Origin: Streptosporangiaceae bacterium
Lineage (GTDB): Bacteria; Actinomycetota; Actinomycetes; Streptosporangiales; Streptosporangiaceae
DNA: 40,652 bases
Reading direction: 5' to 3'
NCBI GenBank assembly: GCA_019245115.1
Contig: JAFARZ010000138.1
Location: 1-40,652 of the forward strand
A model generated the notes under the pieces. The model had not been told where the DNA came from and made no database searches. It saw only the letters and a list, made by a program, of their open reading frames with translations. This document shows positions 1-7,092 of this stretch, in pieces. A program made the position numbers and the translations under genes. Numbering within the stretch: the stretch's first letter is position 1; each line of letters starts with the position of its first letter.

Positions 1-234
1 CTGCTCGATGTCGATCTCTTCGCCGCCGCGTTCCAGGGCCGCGAAGCCGATGATGTCCTTGCGGCGATTGCTGAGGCCCTGAGCGTAGGCGTCCGGCACG
101 AAGCCGAGGGCGTCGATCACGGCGAGCACGCGCTCCCGCGTGTCCGGTTTCACGAGGGTTGACCCACGGATTACCCGGGACACCGTGGCGGTGGAGACAC
201 CGGCCACGCGGGCGACATCGTAGACGGTCGGCAT
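1..234 (-). CDS. LacI-family transcriptional regulator, N-terminal part (cut by window edge)
   Basis: Reading the minus strand from the ATG at 234 gives an open frame of 78 codons running off the window. The first 25 residues ([20 protein letters not shown]) are the classical LacI helix-turn-helix, followed by the hinge-region pattern ([26 protein letters not shown]...) and the beginning of the periplasmic-binding-protein-like effector domain. Such proteins are dimeric repressors, usually of sugar uptake or catabolism genes; the ligand cannot be told from this fragment. Palindromic sites just upstream of the start suggest autoregulation. The frame is only 78 codons long within the window because the rest of the gene lies outside it. 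Confidence 0.93.
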   Translation of the reverse strand, partial: MPTVYDVARVAGVSTATVSRVIRGSTLVKPDTRERVLAVIDALGFVPDAYAQGLSNRRKDIIGFAALERGGEEIDIEQ

Positions 235-257
235 CGGCCCGTCCCCTGCTCGCAAGG

Positions 258-275
258 TTTGAAACCGGTTACAAA
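258..275. promoter_or_regulatory. LacI-type operator palindrome upstream of the lacI-like gene
   Basis: The sequence tttgaaaccggttacaaa is an 18-bp palindrome centred on CCGG, with 8 of 9 positions per half symmetric (TTTG[A/T]AACC). LacI-family operators in actinomycetes are typically 14-18 bp palindromes with a central CG. It lies 24 bp upstream of the regulator's ATG, where a repressor would block its own transcription. Binding is inferred, not shown. Confidence 0.6.
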
Positions 276-301
276 GCTTGAACTGTACTGATTAAGACAC
301 A

Positions 302-320
302 GTTATGTAACCGGTGTCAA
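302..320. promoter_or_regulatory. Second, degenerate LacI-type operator
   Basis: A second copy of the TGTAACCGG half-site (core at 306-314) is followed by a weaker right half (tgtcaa). Its centre is about 46 bp from the centre of the 258-275 palindrome. The spacing would allow cooperative binding or looping by a LacI tetramer or dimer pair. It overlaps the stop codon of the XRE-cupin gene, so it is an operator only if used by the lacI-like promoter. Confidence 0.35.
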
Positions 321-898
321 GAGCGGGGGCGAGCGCGGATGTGCATACGTTCGCCCTGCGGACCGAACAGGACGAGGAGTTCGGCGGGCTCCCGGCCGGC
401 GCTGCCGAACCAGTGCGGGACGCGGGTGTCGAACTCGGCGGCCTCGCCGGGCTGCATGACGAAGTCGAGGTCGGCGAGCCGCAACCTCACCTGACCGGAC
501 AGCACATACATCCAGTCGTAGCCTTCGTGGGTGCGCTGTTCCGTTTCGATGTCGGGTTCGCGGTCGACGGGCGGAAGGATCAGCTTGTAGGCCGCTGGTG
601 CGCCCGGTCGCTGAGTCAGCGGGATGAGGATCCGGCCGTTGCGGCGCAGCGGCTTGGCATGGATACGCGGGTCGCTGGGCGGCGGCAGGCCGACGAGTTC
701 GTCGAGCGGCACCTGGTAGGCGCGGGACAGGGCCAGCAGGAGCTCGAGGGTGGGCTTGCGGCCGCCGGATTCGAGCCGGGACAGTGTGCTCACCGAGATG
801 CCGGTCGACGCGGACACGCTGGCGAGCGTCACGCCTCGTTGCTGGCGCACCGCTCGCAACCGCGGGCCGACCGTGCCCAGAACGGTATCGTCGGTCAT
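317..898 (-). CDS. XRE-family regulator with C-terminal cupin domain
   Basis: 193 residues from ATG 898. Residues about 10-65 form an XRE helix-turn-helix (LRAVRQQRGVTLASVSASTG, then STLSRLESGGRKPTLELLLALSRAY). Residues about 110-180 form a single cupin fold (HEGYDWMYVLSGQVRLRL, then the PGEAAEFDTRVPHWF segment with the second-motif histidine). HTH-cupin proteins sense a small ligand and usually control an adjacent gene. Here the neighbour is a divergent FAD oxidoreductase/methyltransferase fusion whose ATG is 66 bp away, so that gene is the likely target. The open frame extends upstream to about 2494 on this strand, but that part is antisense to the oxidoreductase and is not coding. The family is clear; the effector is unknown. 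Confidence 0.92.
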   Translation of the reverse strand: MTDDTVLGTVGPRLRAVRQQRGVTLASVSASTGISVSTLSRLESGGRKPTLELLLALSRAYQVPLDELVGLPPPSDPRIHAKPLRRNGRILIPLTQRPGAPAAYKLILPPVDREPDIETEQRTHEGYDWMYVLSGQVRLRLADLDFVMQPGEAAEFDTRVPHWFGSAGREPAELLVLFGPQGERMHIRARPRS

Positions 899-964
899 GG
901 CTACTATTGCCGCTTTGGCAAAGAGATTTGTCAAATCAACGTCCTGCGGCGCATCTTTGGACGC

Positions 965-2530
965 ATGGACGAGAGCTATGACGTAGTGGTGGTCGGCGGG
1001 GGCGCCGCCGGGCTGAGCGGAGCGATGGCGCTGGCGCGATCCCGGCGCTCGGTGCTGGTGGCTGACGCGGGCGATCCGCGCAATGCGCCGTCGGCCCATG
1101 TACACAACTTCCTCACCCGTGACGGCACTCCGCCGGCCGAGATCTATGCGATCGGCCGCGACGAGGTCGCCCGCTACGGCGGCCGCATCGAGGCCGCCCG
1201 GGTCACCAAGCTCAGCCGGGACAACGCGTTGTTCCGGGTGGAGATCGGCGACCGGACGGTGACCGCGCGGCGTCTGCTGGTCGCGACAGGCCTGCGAGAT
1301 GAGCTCCCCGACGTGCCGGGCCTGGCCGCCCGATGGGGCATCGATGTCCTGCACTGCCCGTACTGCCACGGGTGGGAAGTTCGCGACCAGCGCGTCGGCA
1401 TCCTTGCCACCGGCCCGAACGCGGCACACCAGGCGCTGCTGTTCCGGCAGCTCACCCCGCACGTGACCATGCTGCGGCACACCGCCCCGGACCTGGCCAG
1501 CGAGCAACGGGAACAGCTGGCGGCGCTCGGCGTCGCGATCGCCGAGGGCACGGTCGCCGAGGTCGAGGCCGATGAGACCGGGTTGACCGGGGTACGGCTG
1601 GCCGACGGTAACCGCGTAGCCCTGGACGCGCTCGCCGTCGCGCCGAGGTTCACCGCTCGGGCCGAGTTGCTGGCGCCGCTCGGCCTGACCCCGGTCGAGG
1701 TACGGATGGGCGAACAGGTGATCGGAACGCGGATCGAGGCGGATCCGACCGGAGCCACCAGCGTGCCAGGAGTATGGGTGGCGGGCAACATCACCGACCT
1801 CATGGCCCAGGTCATCTCCGCCGCGGCGGCCGGGCTGACCGCCGCCGGGGCGATCAACGCCGATCTCATCGCCGAGGACGCCAGGCGTGCCATCGCCGGG
1901 GGGCACGCGGGGCACCAGGCCGTGATAGGCGAACAGGCCTGGGACGAACGCTACCGGTCCAAGCCGGAGATCTGGAGCGGCGACCCGAACACCGTGCTGG
2001 TCGCGGAGGTAACGGACCTGCCGCCTGGGACGGCCTTCGACGCCGGATCCGGCGAGGGCGGCGACGCGATCTGGCTCGCCTCCCGCGGCTGGAAGGTCAC
2101 CGCCGCCGACATCTCCGGTGTGGCGCTGCAGCGTGCGTCGGCACGCGCCAGCAAGCTCGGCCTGGACATCCAATGGGTGCACGCCGACCTCGCCCGCACT
2201 CCGCCACCAGGCACATACGACCTGGTCACCGCCCACTTCCTGCACCTGCCCGCCGCGGACCGCAAGACGTTGTTCCGCCACCTCATCGAAGCCGTGGCGC
2301 CCGGCGGTACCCTCCTGGTGACCGGTCATGACCGGAGCGACCTGGCCACCACGATGCGGCGGCCGGCCCTGGCCGAATTCGGCTGGACCGCCGACGAAGT
2401 GGCCGCGGAACTGGACGAAGGCTGGACCATCGAGGTAGCAGAGGCTCGCCCGCGCCTGGCGACTGATCCGGACGGCCGCGAGGTGGCCATTCACGACGCG
2501 ATCCTGCGCGCCCGCCGGGAAGCGGGTTAG
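965..2530 (+). CDS. Thioredoxin-reductase-like FAD oxidoreductase fused to a class I SAM methyltransferase
   Basis: 521 residues from ATG 965. Residues 6-19 hold the FAD-binding motif (DVVVVGGGAAGLSG). About residues 131-134 are the redox pair CPYC seen in thioredoxin-reductase-like proteins, and an NAD(P)-binding segment follows around 145 (VGILATGPNAAHQALLF). A second FAD motif (VPGVWVAGNITDLMAQV) lies near 270. A methyltransferase begins near 335 (WDERYRSKPEIWSGDPN), with SAM motif I at about 358-385 (FDAGSGEGGDAIWLA). The same two-domain fusion is known in actinobacteria, so it is not an assembly artefact. The reaction is unknown; a linked redox and methyl-transfer detoxification role is plausible. 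It is divergent from the XRE-cupin regulator and convergent with the SDR-like gene at 2675. The frame upstream of 965 is noncoding. Confidence 0.9.
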   Translation: MDESYDVVVVGGGAAGLSGAMALARSRRSVLVADAGDPRNAPSAHVHNFLTRDGTPPAEIYAIGRDEVARYGGRIEAARVTKLSRDNALFRVEIGDRTVTARRLLVATGLRDELPDVPGLAARWGIDVLHCPYCHGWEVRDQRVGILATGPNAAHQALLFRQLTPHVTMLRHTAPDLASEQREQLAALGVAIAEGTVAEVEADETGLTGVRLADGNRVALDALAVAPRFTARAELLAPLGLTPVEVRMGEQVIGTRIEADPTGATSVPGVWVAGNITDLMAQVISAAAAGLTAAGAINADLIAEDARRAIAGGHAGHQAVIGEQAWDERYRSKPEIWSGDPNTVLVAEVTDLPPGTAFDAGSGEGGDAIWLASRGWKVTAADISGVALQRASARASKLGLDIQWVHADLARTPPPGTYDLVTAHFLHLPAADRKTLFRHLIEAVAPGGTLLVTGHDRSDLATTMRRPALAEFGWTADEVAAELDEGWTIEVAEARPRLATDPDGREVAIHDAILRARREAG

Positions 2531-2674
2531 CAGAGGTTGAGCCGGAGCCGTTCCAGATATTGAAGGGCGTCGACCCGCCTGGCCCCCGTACGGTGGCGAG
2601 CCGACGCCCGCACTCTGGAGACTACGGCCGGTCGTTTGCGTCGTGATTGATTGCCAAATTAACTTAGGATTTCG

Positions 2675-3559
2675 TCACTGATCCACCATCGTGGCCCACG
2701 CAGGCTGGCGGGCGAGCCTGCGGCGCAGCGCGTCCTGGGCGGCGGCGGGGAGCAGCGCCGCGACCAGCGCCATCCGCCGGGCGTTCTTGCCGGCCAGATA
2801 GCACGTCCGCGGCCGCGCCGCGGTGAGGGCGCGCTCCACGGCCTCGGCCACGCCATCCGGCGGGCTTCCCTTCTGGTGAAGGGCGGCGAAGAAGGCCACC
2901 AGGTTGCGGAACGCGTCCTCGTAGAGCGCCCGGCCCTCGGGGGTGGCCAGGCTGAGCACCTGCCGGACGTCGGCGTCGAGCTTGCCCACGGCCTCGCTGT
3001 GGATACTGCCCGGCTCGACCACCGTGACGCGGATGCCGAAAGGGGCGAGTTCCTGGCGGAGCGCGGTGCTCATGGTGGTCAGTGCGCTCTTGGATGTGGC
3101 GAGCGGGCCGATGAACGGCGGAGTGAACCGGTTGCCGATGGATCCGATCATGACGATCCGGCCACGGCGACGGCGAAGCATCGGCAGCAGAGCCTGCGTG
3201 ACGGCGAGCTGGCCGGTGAGGTTGACCTCCAGCTGGCGACGGAATTCCTCGACGGGAATGAGCTCGAGGGGTCCCACCAGGCCGATACCGGCGTTATTGA
3301 CGAGCCCCGCCAGGCCGGCGTCGCCGGTGTGCTCCGCGATCGTGTGCGCGGCGTCAGTGATCTGCCCGGCGTCGGTGACATCCAGCAGCAGCGGCGTCAG
3401 TTCCCCGGACGTGAACGTGGACAACGCGGCGCCGTCGGCCAGCTTACGTACCCCCGCATAGACGTGCTGGCCGTGATCCGCCAGGCGCAGCGCCGTGGCC
3501 CGGCCGATCCCCGAAGACGCTCCGGTGACGAGGATGTGCAAACGAGTGCAGGTGTTCAT
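2675..3559 (-). CDS. SDR-family protein with the catalytic Tyr replaced by Leu
   Basis: 294 residues. I chose ATG 3559 because CAGGAG sits 6 bases upstream; the longer frame to 3709 reads through a 9-bp tandem repeat and is low complexity. The Rossmann motif TGASSGIGRA (12-21), NNAG (88-91), and the catalytic-loop serine S140 in the MIGSIGNR segment are present. At the YxxxK position the sequence is L153-ATS-K157, so the general-acid tyrosine is missing while the lysine is kept. Without the tyrosine, classical SDR reduction should be impaired; it may bind a nucleotide or act non-catalytically, or use another residue. Overall sequence resembles classical SDR oxidoreductases of about 280-300 residues. 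Convergent with the fusion gene ending at 2530. Confidence 0.88.
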   Translation of the reverse strand: MNTCTRLHILVTGASSGIGRATALRLADHGQHVYAGVRKLADGAALSTFTSGELTPLLLDVTDAGQITDAAHTIAEHTGDAGLAGLVNNAGIGLVGPLELIPVEEFRRQLEVNLTGQLAVTQALLPMLRRRRGRIVMIGSIGNRFTPPFIGPLATSKSALTTMSTALRQELAPFGIRVTVVEPGSIHSEAVGKLDADVRQVLSLATPEGRALYEDAFRNLVAFFAALHQKGSPPDGVAEAVERALTAARPRTCYLAGKNARRMALVAALLPAAAQDALRRRLARQPAWATMVDQ

Positions 3560-3670
3560 CAGCTCTCCTGGAAACCGCTGGCAGAGAAATTCTGGCAAGG
3601 CGCCACCGGGCACAGGAAGGACAAAACACGCCAGAAACGAAGGACCGGCGGTCAATGGCGCGGGCGGGGC

Positions 3671-3706
3671 TGAGGCGGTTGAGGCGGTTGAGGCGGTTGA
3701 GGCGGG
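3671..3706. repeat. Four tandem copies of a 9-bp unit
   Basis: tgaggcggt is repeated three times perfectly from 3671, with a fourth copy ending in g (3698-3706). It lies upstream of the SDR-like gene, in the region that only a non-genuine long reading frame would translate. It could be a slippage-prone minisatellite or a direct-repeat binding site. Confidence 0.85.
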
Positions 3707-3890
3707 CAACGTCCGCTACACGAGCTAGCCGGCCGGACTCGAAGGACTAGCATCGGCGTCATACTCGCGGGGCCGCCTCGCCGCAGCGGCACACGGCCCC
3801 GTCGCGGAAGTCGCCGCTTAGCGCCGTTACCGGATTGCCCTGAATTGTCCGATAAGTATCGAACGGGATTTAGATTAAGGCGGAACATCT

Positions 3891-3944
3891 GTGCTACATG
3901 GAAATTAAATGTACGAATACGGCGGGTAAATTTCCACGTAGCAC
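3891..3944. repeat. 16-bp inverted repeat in an AT-rich spacer
   Basis: Arms 3891-3906 and 3929-3944 are complementary at 15 of 16 positions with a 22-nt loop. The single mismatch (A3898 against C3937) becomes a G-U pair if the minus strand is transcribed, so the stem would be fully paired in an RNA read from the ATP-grasp gene. It lies in a locally AT-rich stretch (about 3840-3960) within a 780-bp gap between the SDR-like and ATP-grasp genes. No U-tract follows the stem, so it is not a typical intrinsic terminator. A dyad operator or a structured 3' end are alternatives. Confidence 0.7.
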
Positions 3945-4162
3945 CGAATTTCCGCGCTATATGCGAGCGAAAGGCAAAGGTCTGGGCCGCGCCCGCGCCC
4001 GAGCCGATGGCGCCAGTAGCACGCTCTTACGGATCCGATGGGACCATCGACACGCTGGAAACCCCAGAGCTTAGCTCGGGCGCGCGCTGCCCTGGAACCG
4101 TTGGATTTCACGCAATCGATGCCCGCCGTGAGATGCGCGATTTATGCGTTTCTATACATATC

Positions 4163-4312
4163 TTATATTTTTACCGATTTGTAACAGTCGGCGAGGCTCC
4201 ACGTGCCGACCGCCAGCACCCCCGCGAGCTCGACCGAGCAGGAGACGACGGCGACCCGCCGGGCCGCCGGGCCCGTGTGATCCACGAGGAAGCCCAGTGC
4301 TGCCACCACCAC
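4163..4312 (-). CDS. Small ORF or gene remnant (49 residues) downstream of the ATP-grasp gene
   Basis: Minus-strand GTG triplets at 4312, 4309 and 4306 open a 49-residue frame ending at TAA 4163. Codon third positions are almost all G or C until the last few codons, which is what genuine genes show here, while the surrounding DNA is AT-rich. The peptide is amphipathic to hydrophobic (ALGFLVDHTG near the N-terminus, VELAGVLAVGTWSLADCY near the C-terminus). It begins 27 bases after the ATP-grasp stop and in the same frame. No good Shine-Dalgarno sequence precedes it. It may be the 3' relic of a membrane-protein gene, or a real small peptide such as a substrate for the cluster's peptide-modifying enzymes. 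I do not recognise it. Confidence 0.35.
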   Translation of the reverse strand: MVVAALGFLVDHTGPAARRVAVVSCSVELAGVLAVGTWSLADCYKSVKI

Positions 4313-4339
4313 CCGTTCGTTGGAATGAATGGAGTCAGA

Positions 4340-5230
4340 TCAGCACGGATGCAGCTTCTCTACCCAGTCATAGATGCCGGCCAGAGTCTCCTGGCGCGCC
4401 TGTTCGCCGAAGGCGCCGAGCCCGCCGGGGACCGGGTTGACTTCCAGGATCACGTAACCGTCGCCGGTCGGGATGGCGTCCACCCCGGCCAGCGTGAGGT
4501 CCATCAGCCTGACCGCGCGGAAGGCAAGGTCCTCGAGTTCGGCGGGAGCGTCGACCCGCTCGAACGTCGCCCCGGCATGAGTGTTGCAACGCCACATACC
4601 CACCGGAGGCAGCTTGAACATCGTCACGCACGAAGTGTCGCCACCCACCGTCAGCCGGTACTCGCCGTACTCGGTCGGAAAGTACGGCATACACGCCAGC
4701 GTCCGGTAGCGGTTCAGCAGATCGCCAGCCAGGTCGGCCTGGGCCGCCAGGTCGGTGATCCGCTCCACGTCCTTTCCGGTCGTCTCGAAGGACGGCTTGA
4801 CGATGAACGTCCCCCATTCCCGCTGTGCGAGCTCAAGCTCCGCCATGCAGGTAGCGGACCGGGTGGGCGGTACCGGGATACCGCCCGCCGCCAGCCGCTG
4901 GGTGCATTGCAACTTGCTGTATCCGCGGACCCAGGCATCCGCCGGTGCGTGCAGGCGCACTCCGGGAACGTTGCTGAGCAGGGTCAGCCGTTCGACCCTG
5001 TCCTGCCAGTCGTCGCCATAGAGCTTGGCCCGGGAGATGATCGCGTCGAAAGACCGCGCCGGCTCCCCGGCCAGGGAGAGGTCAAAGCCGCCGGAGGCAC
5101 GCGCCACGTAAGTGACGTCCTCGAGCGCGAACATGGAGATCTCGTGGCGGCGGCCCCTGCCGAACTCGGCCAACGCGGGCTCGTCCGGGTCCAGCCCGGT
5201 TTTGTCCCAGGTCAGAATGCCGATCTTCAT
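4340..5230 (-). CDS. ATP-grasp family ligase (RimK-like)
   Basis: 296 residues from ATG 5230, preceded by GGGAGAT; the frame's upstream ATG at 5296 has no such support. The start MKIGILTWDKTG is a small N-terminal Rossmann-like domain. Further on are the ATP-grasp lysine segments (WGTFIVKPSFETTGKDVERI, about 155-175), the central YGEYRLTVGGD segment, and the C-terminal metal-binding motif GYVILEVNPVPGGLGAF (about 262-278), with its E and N residues. ATP-grasp ligases join a carboxylate, through an acyl-phosphate, to an amine. In a cluster without NRPS condensation domains this is a strong candidate for amide bond formation. It is transcribed divergently from the ligase-exporter-encapsulin operon (173-bp shared intergenic region) and so probably shares its control. 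Confidence 0.9.
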   Translation of the reverse strand: MKIGILTWDKTGLDPDEPALAEFGRGRRHEISMFALEDVTYVARASGGFDLSLAGEPARSFDAIISRAKLYGDDWQDRVERLTLLSNVPGVRLHAPADAWVRGYSKLQCTQRLAAGGIPVPPTRSATCMAELELAQREWGTFIVKPSFETTGKDVERITDLAAQADLAGDLLNRYRTLACMPYFPTEYGEYRLTVGGDTSCVTMFKLPPVGMWRCNTHAGATFERVDAPAELEDLAFRAVRLMDLTLAGVDAIPTGDGYVILEVNPVPGGLGAFGEQARQETLAGIYDWVEKLHPC

Positions 5231-5374
5231 GATGATCTCCCGGACGTGCGCGGCCTGCGCGGTCTCGCCTTGTCTGTTCCCCGCCCTCGTGGCCACGCGT
5301 TTGCGACATTCGCGGTAAAGCGTGCCTTCCGTCCGGCATTTTCACTAGCACGGCGCATGTCCGCCCTGGGTAAG

Positions 5375-5403
5375 CCGCTCCTTAAGCGGAGCTCAGGAGG
5401 CGT
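5375..5403 (+). promoter_or_regulatory. 5'-leader hairpin and ribosome binding site of the encapsulin operon
   Basis: Two mutually exclusive short stems can form just before the first gene: 5375-5379 with 5385-5389 (CCGCT/AGCGG), or 5377-5381 with 5388-5392 (GCTCC/GGAGC). They end directly upstream of an AGGAGG (5395-5400) only 3 bases from ATG 5404. The stem may tune access to the ribosome binding site. No clear -35/-10 pair was identified in 5231-5374. Confidence 0.4.
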
Positions 5404-7092
5404 ATGTCCACCGCAGAACCGGAAAGCTTCTGGCGCGCTTCCCCGTGGCGCGACCTCGGGTTTCCCGGTCGGGAACAAGCCGCGCGGTTCTATGCCGCCG
5501 GGTGGTGGCGGAAGCAGACCTTTACCGACGACCTGACAGCCGCGGCCCGGAAGCGGCCGGATCATCCCGCAATTGTCGCGTACGAGGGCGGACAGCTCGC
5601 CCGGTCGCTGAGCTACGCCGAGCTCGACGCGCTGGTGAGCCGGTTCGCGGCAGCGCTCACCGAACTGGGCGTCCGTCACGGCAGCGTCGTGGTGCTCTAC
5701 CTGCCGAACCGGTGGCAGCTCAGTGTGCTCTACCTGGCCTGCAACCGGATCGGGGCGGTCGTTTCCCCGGTGATCCCCAGCCTCGGCGCCCGCGAGCTCG
5801 GCCAGGTCCTGGCCTACAGCCAGGCAACGATCTGCGTGACCATGTCGTCCTACGCCGGCGACGACTATGCCGCCCGGCTCGCCGAGGCGGCACCGGCCAG
5901 CCTGAAGCACCGGGTCGTGATCGGCGACACCGACCAGGCCGGCGCCATCGGCTTCGACACCTTCTTCACGAGTACCCCGTGGGAGGACCGTCACCCATTG
6001 GCCGCGGTGGCACCCTCGGGTCCCGACGAGCCGTCGCTGTTGATCTACACGTCCGGAACCACCGGGCTGATGAAGGGCGTGGTACACAGCCAGAACACGC
6101 TGTACGCCGCGATCAGGGCGGAAAGCGACCCGCTGGGGCTCGGTCCCGGCGACGTGCTCTGCGTTCCCCATTACCTGGCGCACATGGCTGGCATGTACGG
6201 CTGTTACATGGCGCTGATGCTGGGCGCGACCAACGTGATAGCTGACCCCAACACCGACATGGACCTGCTACTCGACCTCGTCGCGTCGCACCGGGCCAGC
6301 TATGTCTATGCCGCGCCCGCGTACGCGCTCCGGATGCTCGAGGAGCAGCGGCGGCACCCCAGGAACACCGCGAGCCTGCGTCACTTCGTCACCGGCTCGG
6401 CTCCGATCGCGCCGGAACTGGTGACGGCGGTGCGGGACGTCTTCGGTATCGAGCTGCGGGCGCTGTGGGGCATGACGGAGACCGGCTGCACCACCATCAC
6501 CCGCACGGATGACCCGCCGGGCTGGGCGGCGCACAGCGACGGCAGCCCGGTGCCCTGGATGGATGTGCGCATCGCGCCTGATGAGGAGAGCGGAGACGAC
6601 GGCGGCCAGTTGCTGGTCCGCGGCGCGTCGTTGTGCCTGGGCTATCTCGGCCAGCCGGACAAGTACGCGGAGTGCGTCGACGGCGACGGCTGGTTCAGCA
6701 CCGGTGACCTAGCCCGCGACGACGGACGCGGTGGCATCAAGATCGTGGGCCGCCGGAGCGATCTCATCACCCGGGCCAACGGCCAGAAGGTCTCCACGCT
6801 AGAAGTCGAGTCGGTCCTGTCGACCCATCCAGCCGTGGCTGACGTGGTGCTCGTCGGCTACCCGGACCCGGATGTGCTCGGCGCCGAGATGGTTGCCGCG
6901 ATCGTCGTGCCCGAGGGGATGCCGCCGACCATCGCCGAGGTACACGCGTATCTGGCTGAGGCACGGATGGCCGAGACGCTATGGCCGGATCGGCTGATGT
7001 TCGCACGGGAGCTGCCCAGGAATTCACTCGGCAAGGTCCAGCGGGGCGAGCTGCGCGAGCGGCTCGAGATCGCCGCGTCGCGGCCTCGATGA
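5404..7092 (+). CDS. Acyl-adenylate-forming ligase 1 (AMP-binding, CoA-ligase-like)
   Basis: 562 residues. The P-loop-like motif YTSGTTGLMKGVVHS lies at about 214-228. WGMTETG (about 355-361), the GWFSTGD core and the hinge GRRSDLITRANGQKVSTLEVES follow, and the catalytic lysine is in NSLGKVQRGELRERL near 543. The enzyme activates a carboxylic acid as acyl-AMP and would pass it to CoA or another acceptor; similarity is to fatty-acid or aryl/cyclohexanecarboxylate CoA ligases, and no carrier protein is encoded here. Compared with ligase 2 (18664-20304), it carries about 18 extra N-terminal residues (MSTAEPESFWRASPW...) before the shared AGWWR..TF.DDL block. It is the first gene of the encapsulin operon and overlaps the exporter gene by ATGA. 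Confidence 0.93.
   Translation: MSTAEPESFWRASPWRDLGFPGREQAARFYAAGWWRKQTFTDDLTAAARKRPDHPAIVAYEGGQLARSLSYAELDALVSRFAAALTELGVRHGSVVVLYLPNRWQLSVLYLACNRIGAVVSPVIPSLGARELGQVLAYSQATICVTMSSYAGDDYAARLAEAAPASLKHRVVIGDTDQAGAIGFDTFFTSTPWEDRHPLAAVAPSGPDEPSLLIYTSGTTGLMKGVVHSQNTLYAAIRAESDPLGLGPGDVLCVPHYLAHMAGMYGCYMALMLGATNVIADPNTDMDLLLDLVASHRASYVYAAPAYALRMLEEQRRHPRNTASLRHFVTGSAPIAPELVTAVRDVFGIELRALWGMTETGCTTITRTDDPPGWAAHSDGSPVPWMDVRIAPDEESGDDGGQLLVRGASLCLGYLGQPDKYAECVDGDGWFSTGDLARDDGRGGIKIVGRRSDLITRANGQKVSTLEVESVLSTHPAVADVVLVGYPDPDVLGAEMVAAIVVPEGMPPTIAEVHAYLAEARMAETLWPDRLMFARELPRNSLGKVQRGELRERLEIAASRPR

Noticed and set aside
317..2494. 725-residue minus-strand frame covering the XRE-cupin regulator and the antisense of the oxidoreductase fusion
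   Set aside because: Only the part up to 898 shows family motifs and a start; the rest is antisense to a conserved gene.
3845..5536. 563-residue plus-strand frame over the ATP-grasp region
   Set aside because: It lies antisense to the recognisable ATP-grasp gene and shows no family pattern of its own.
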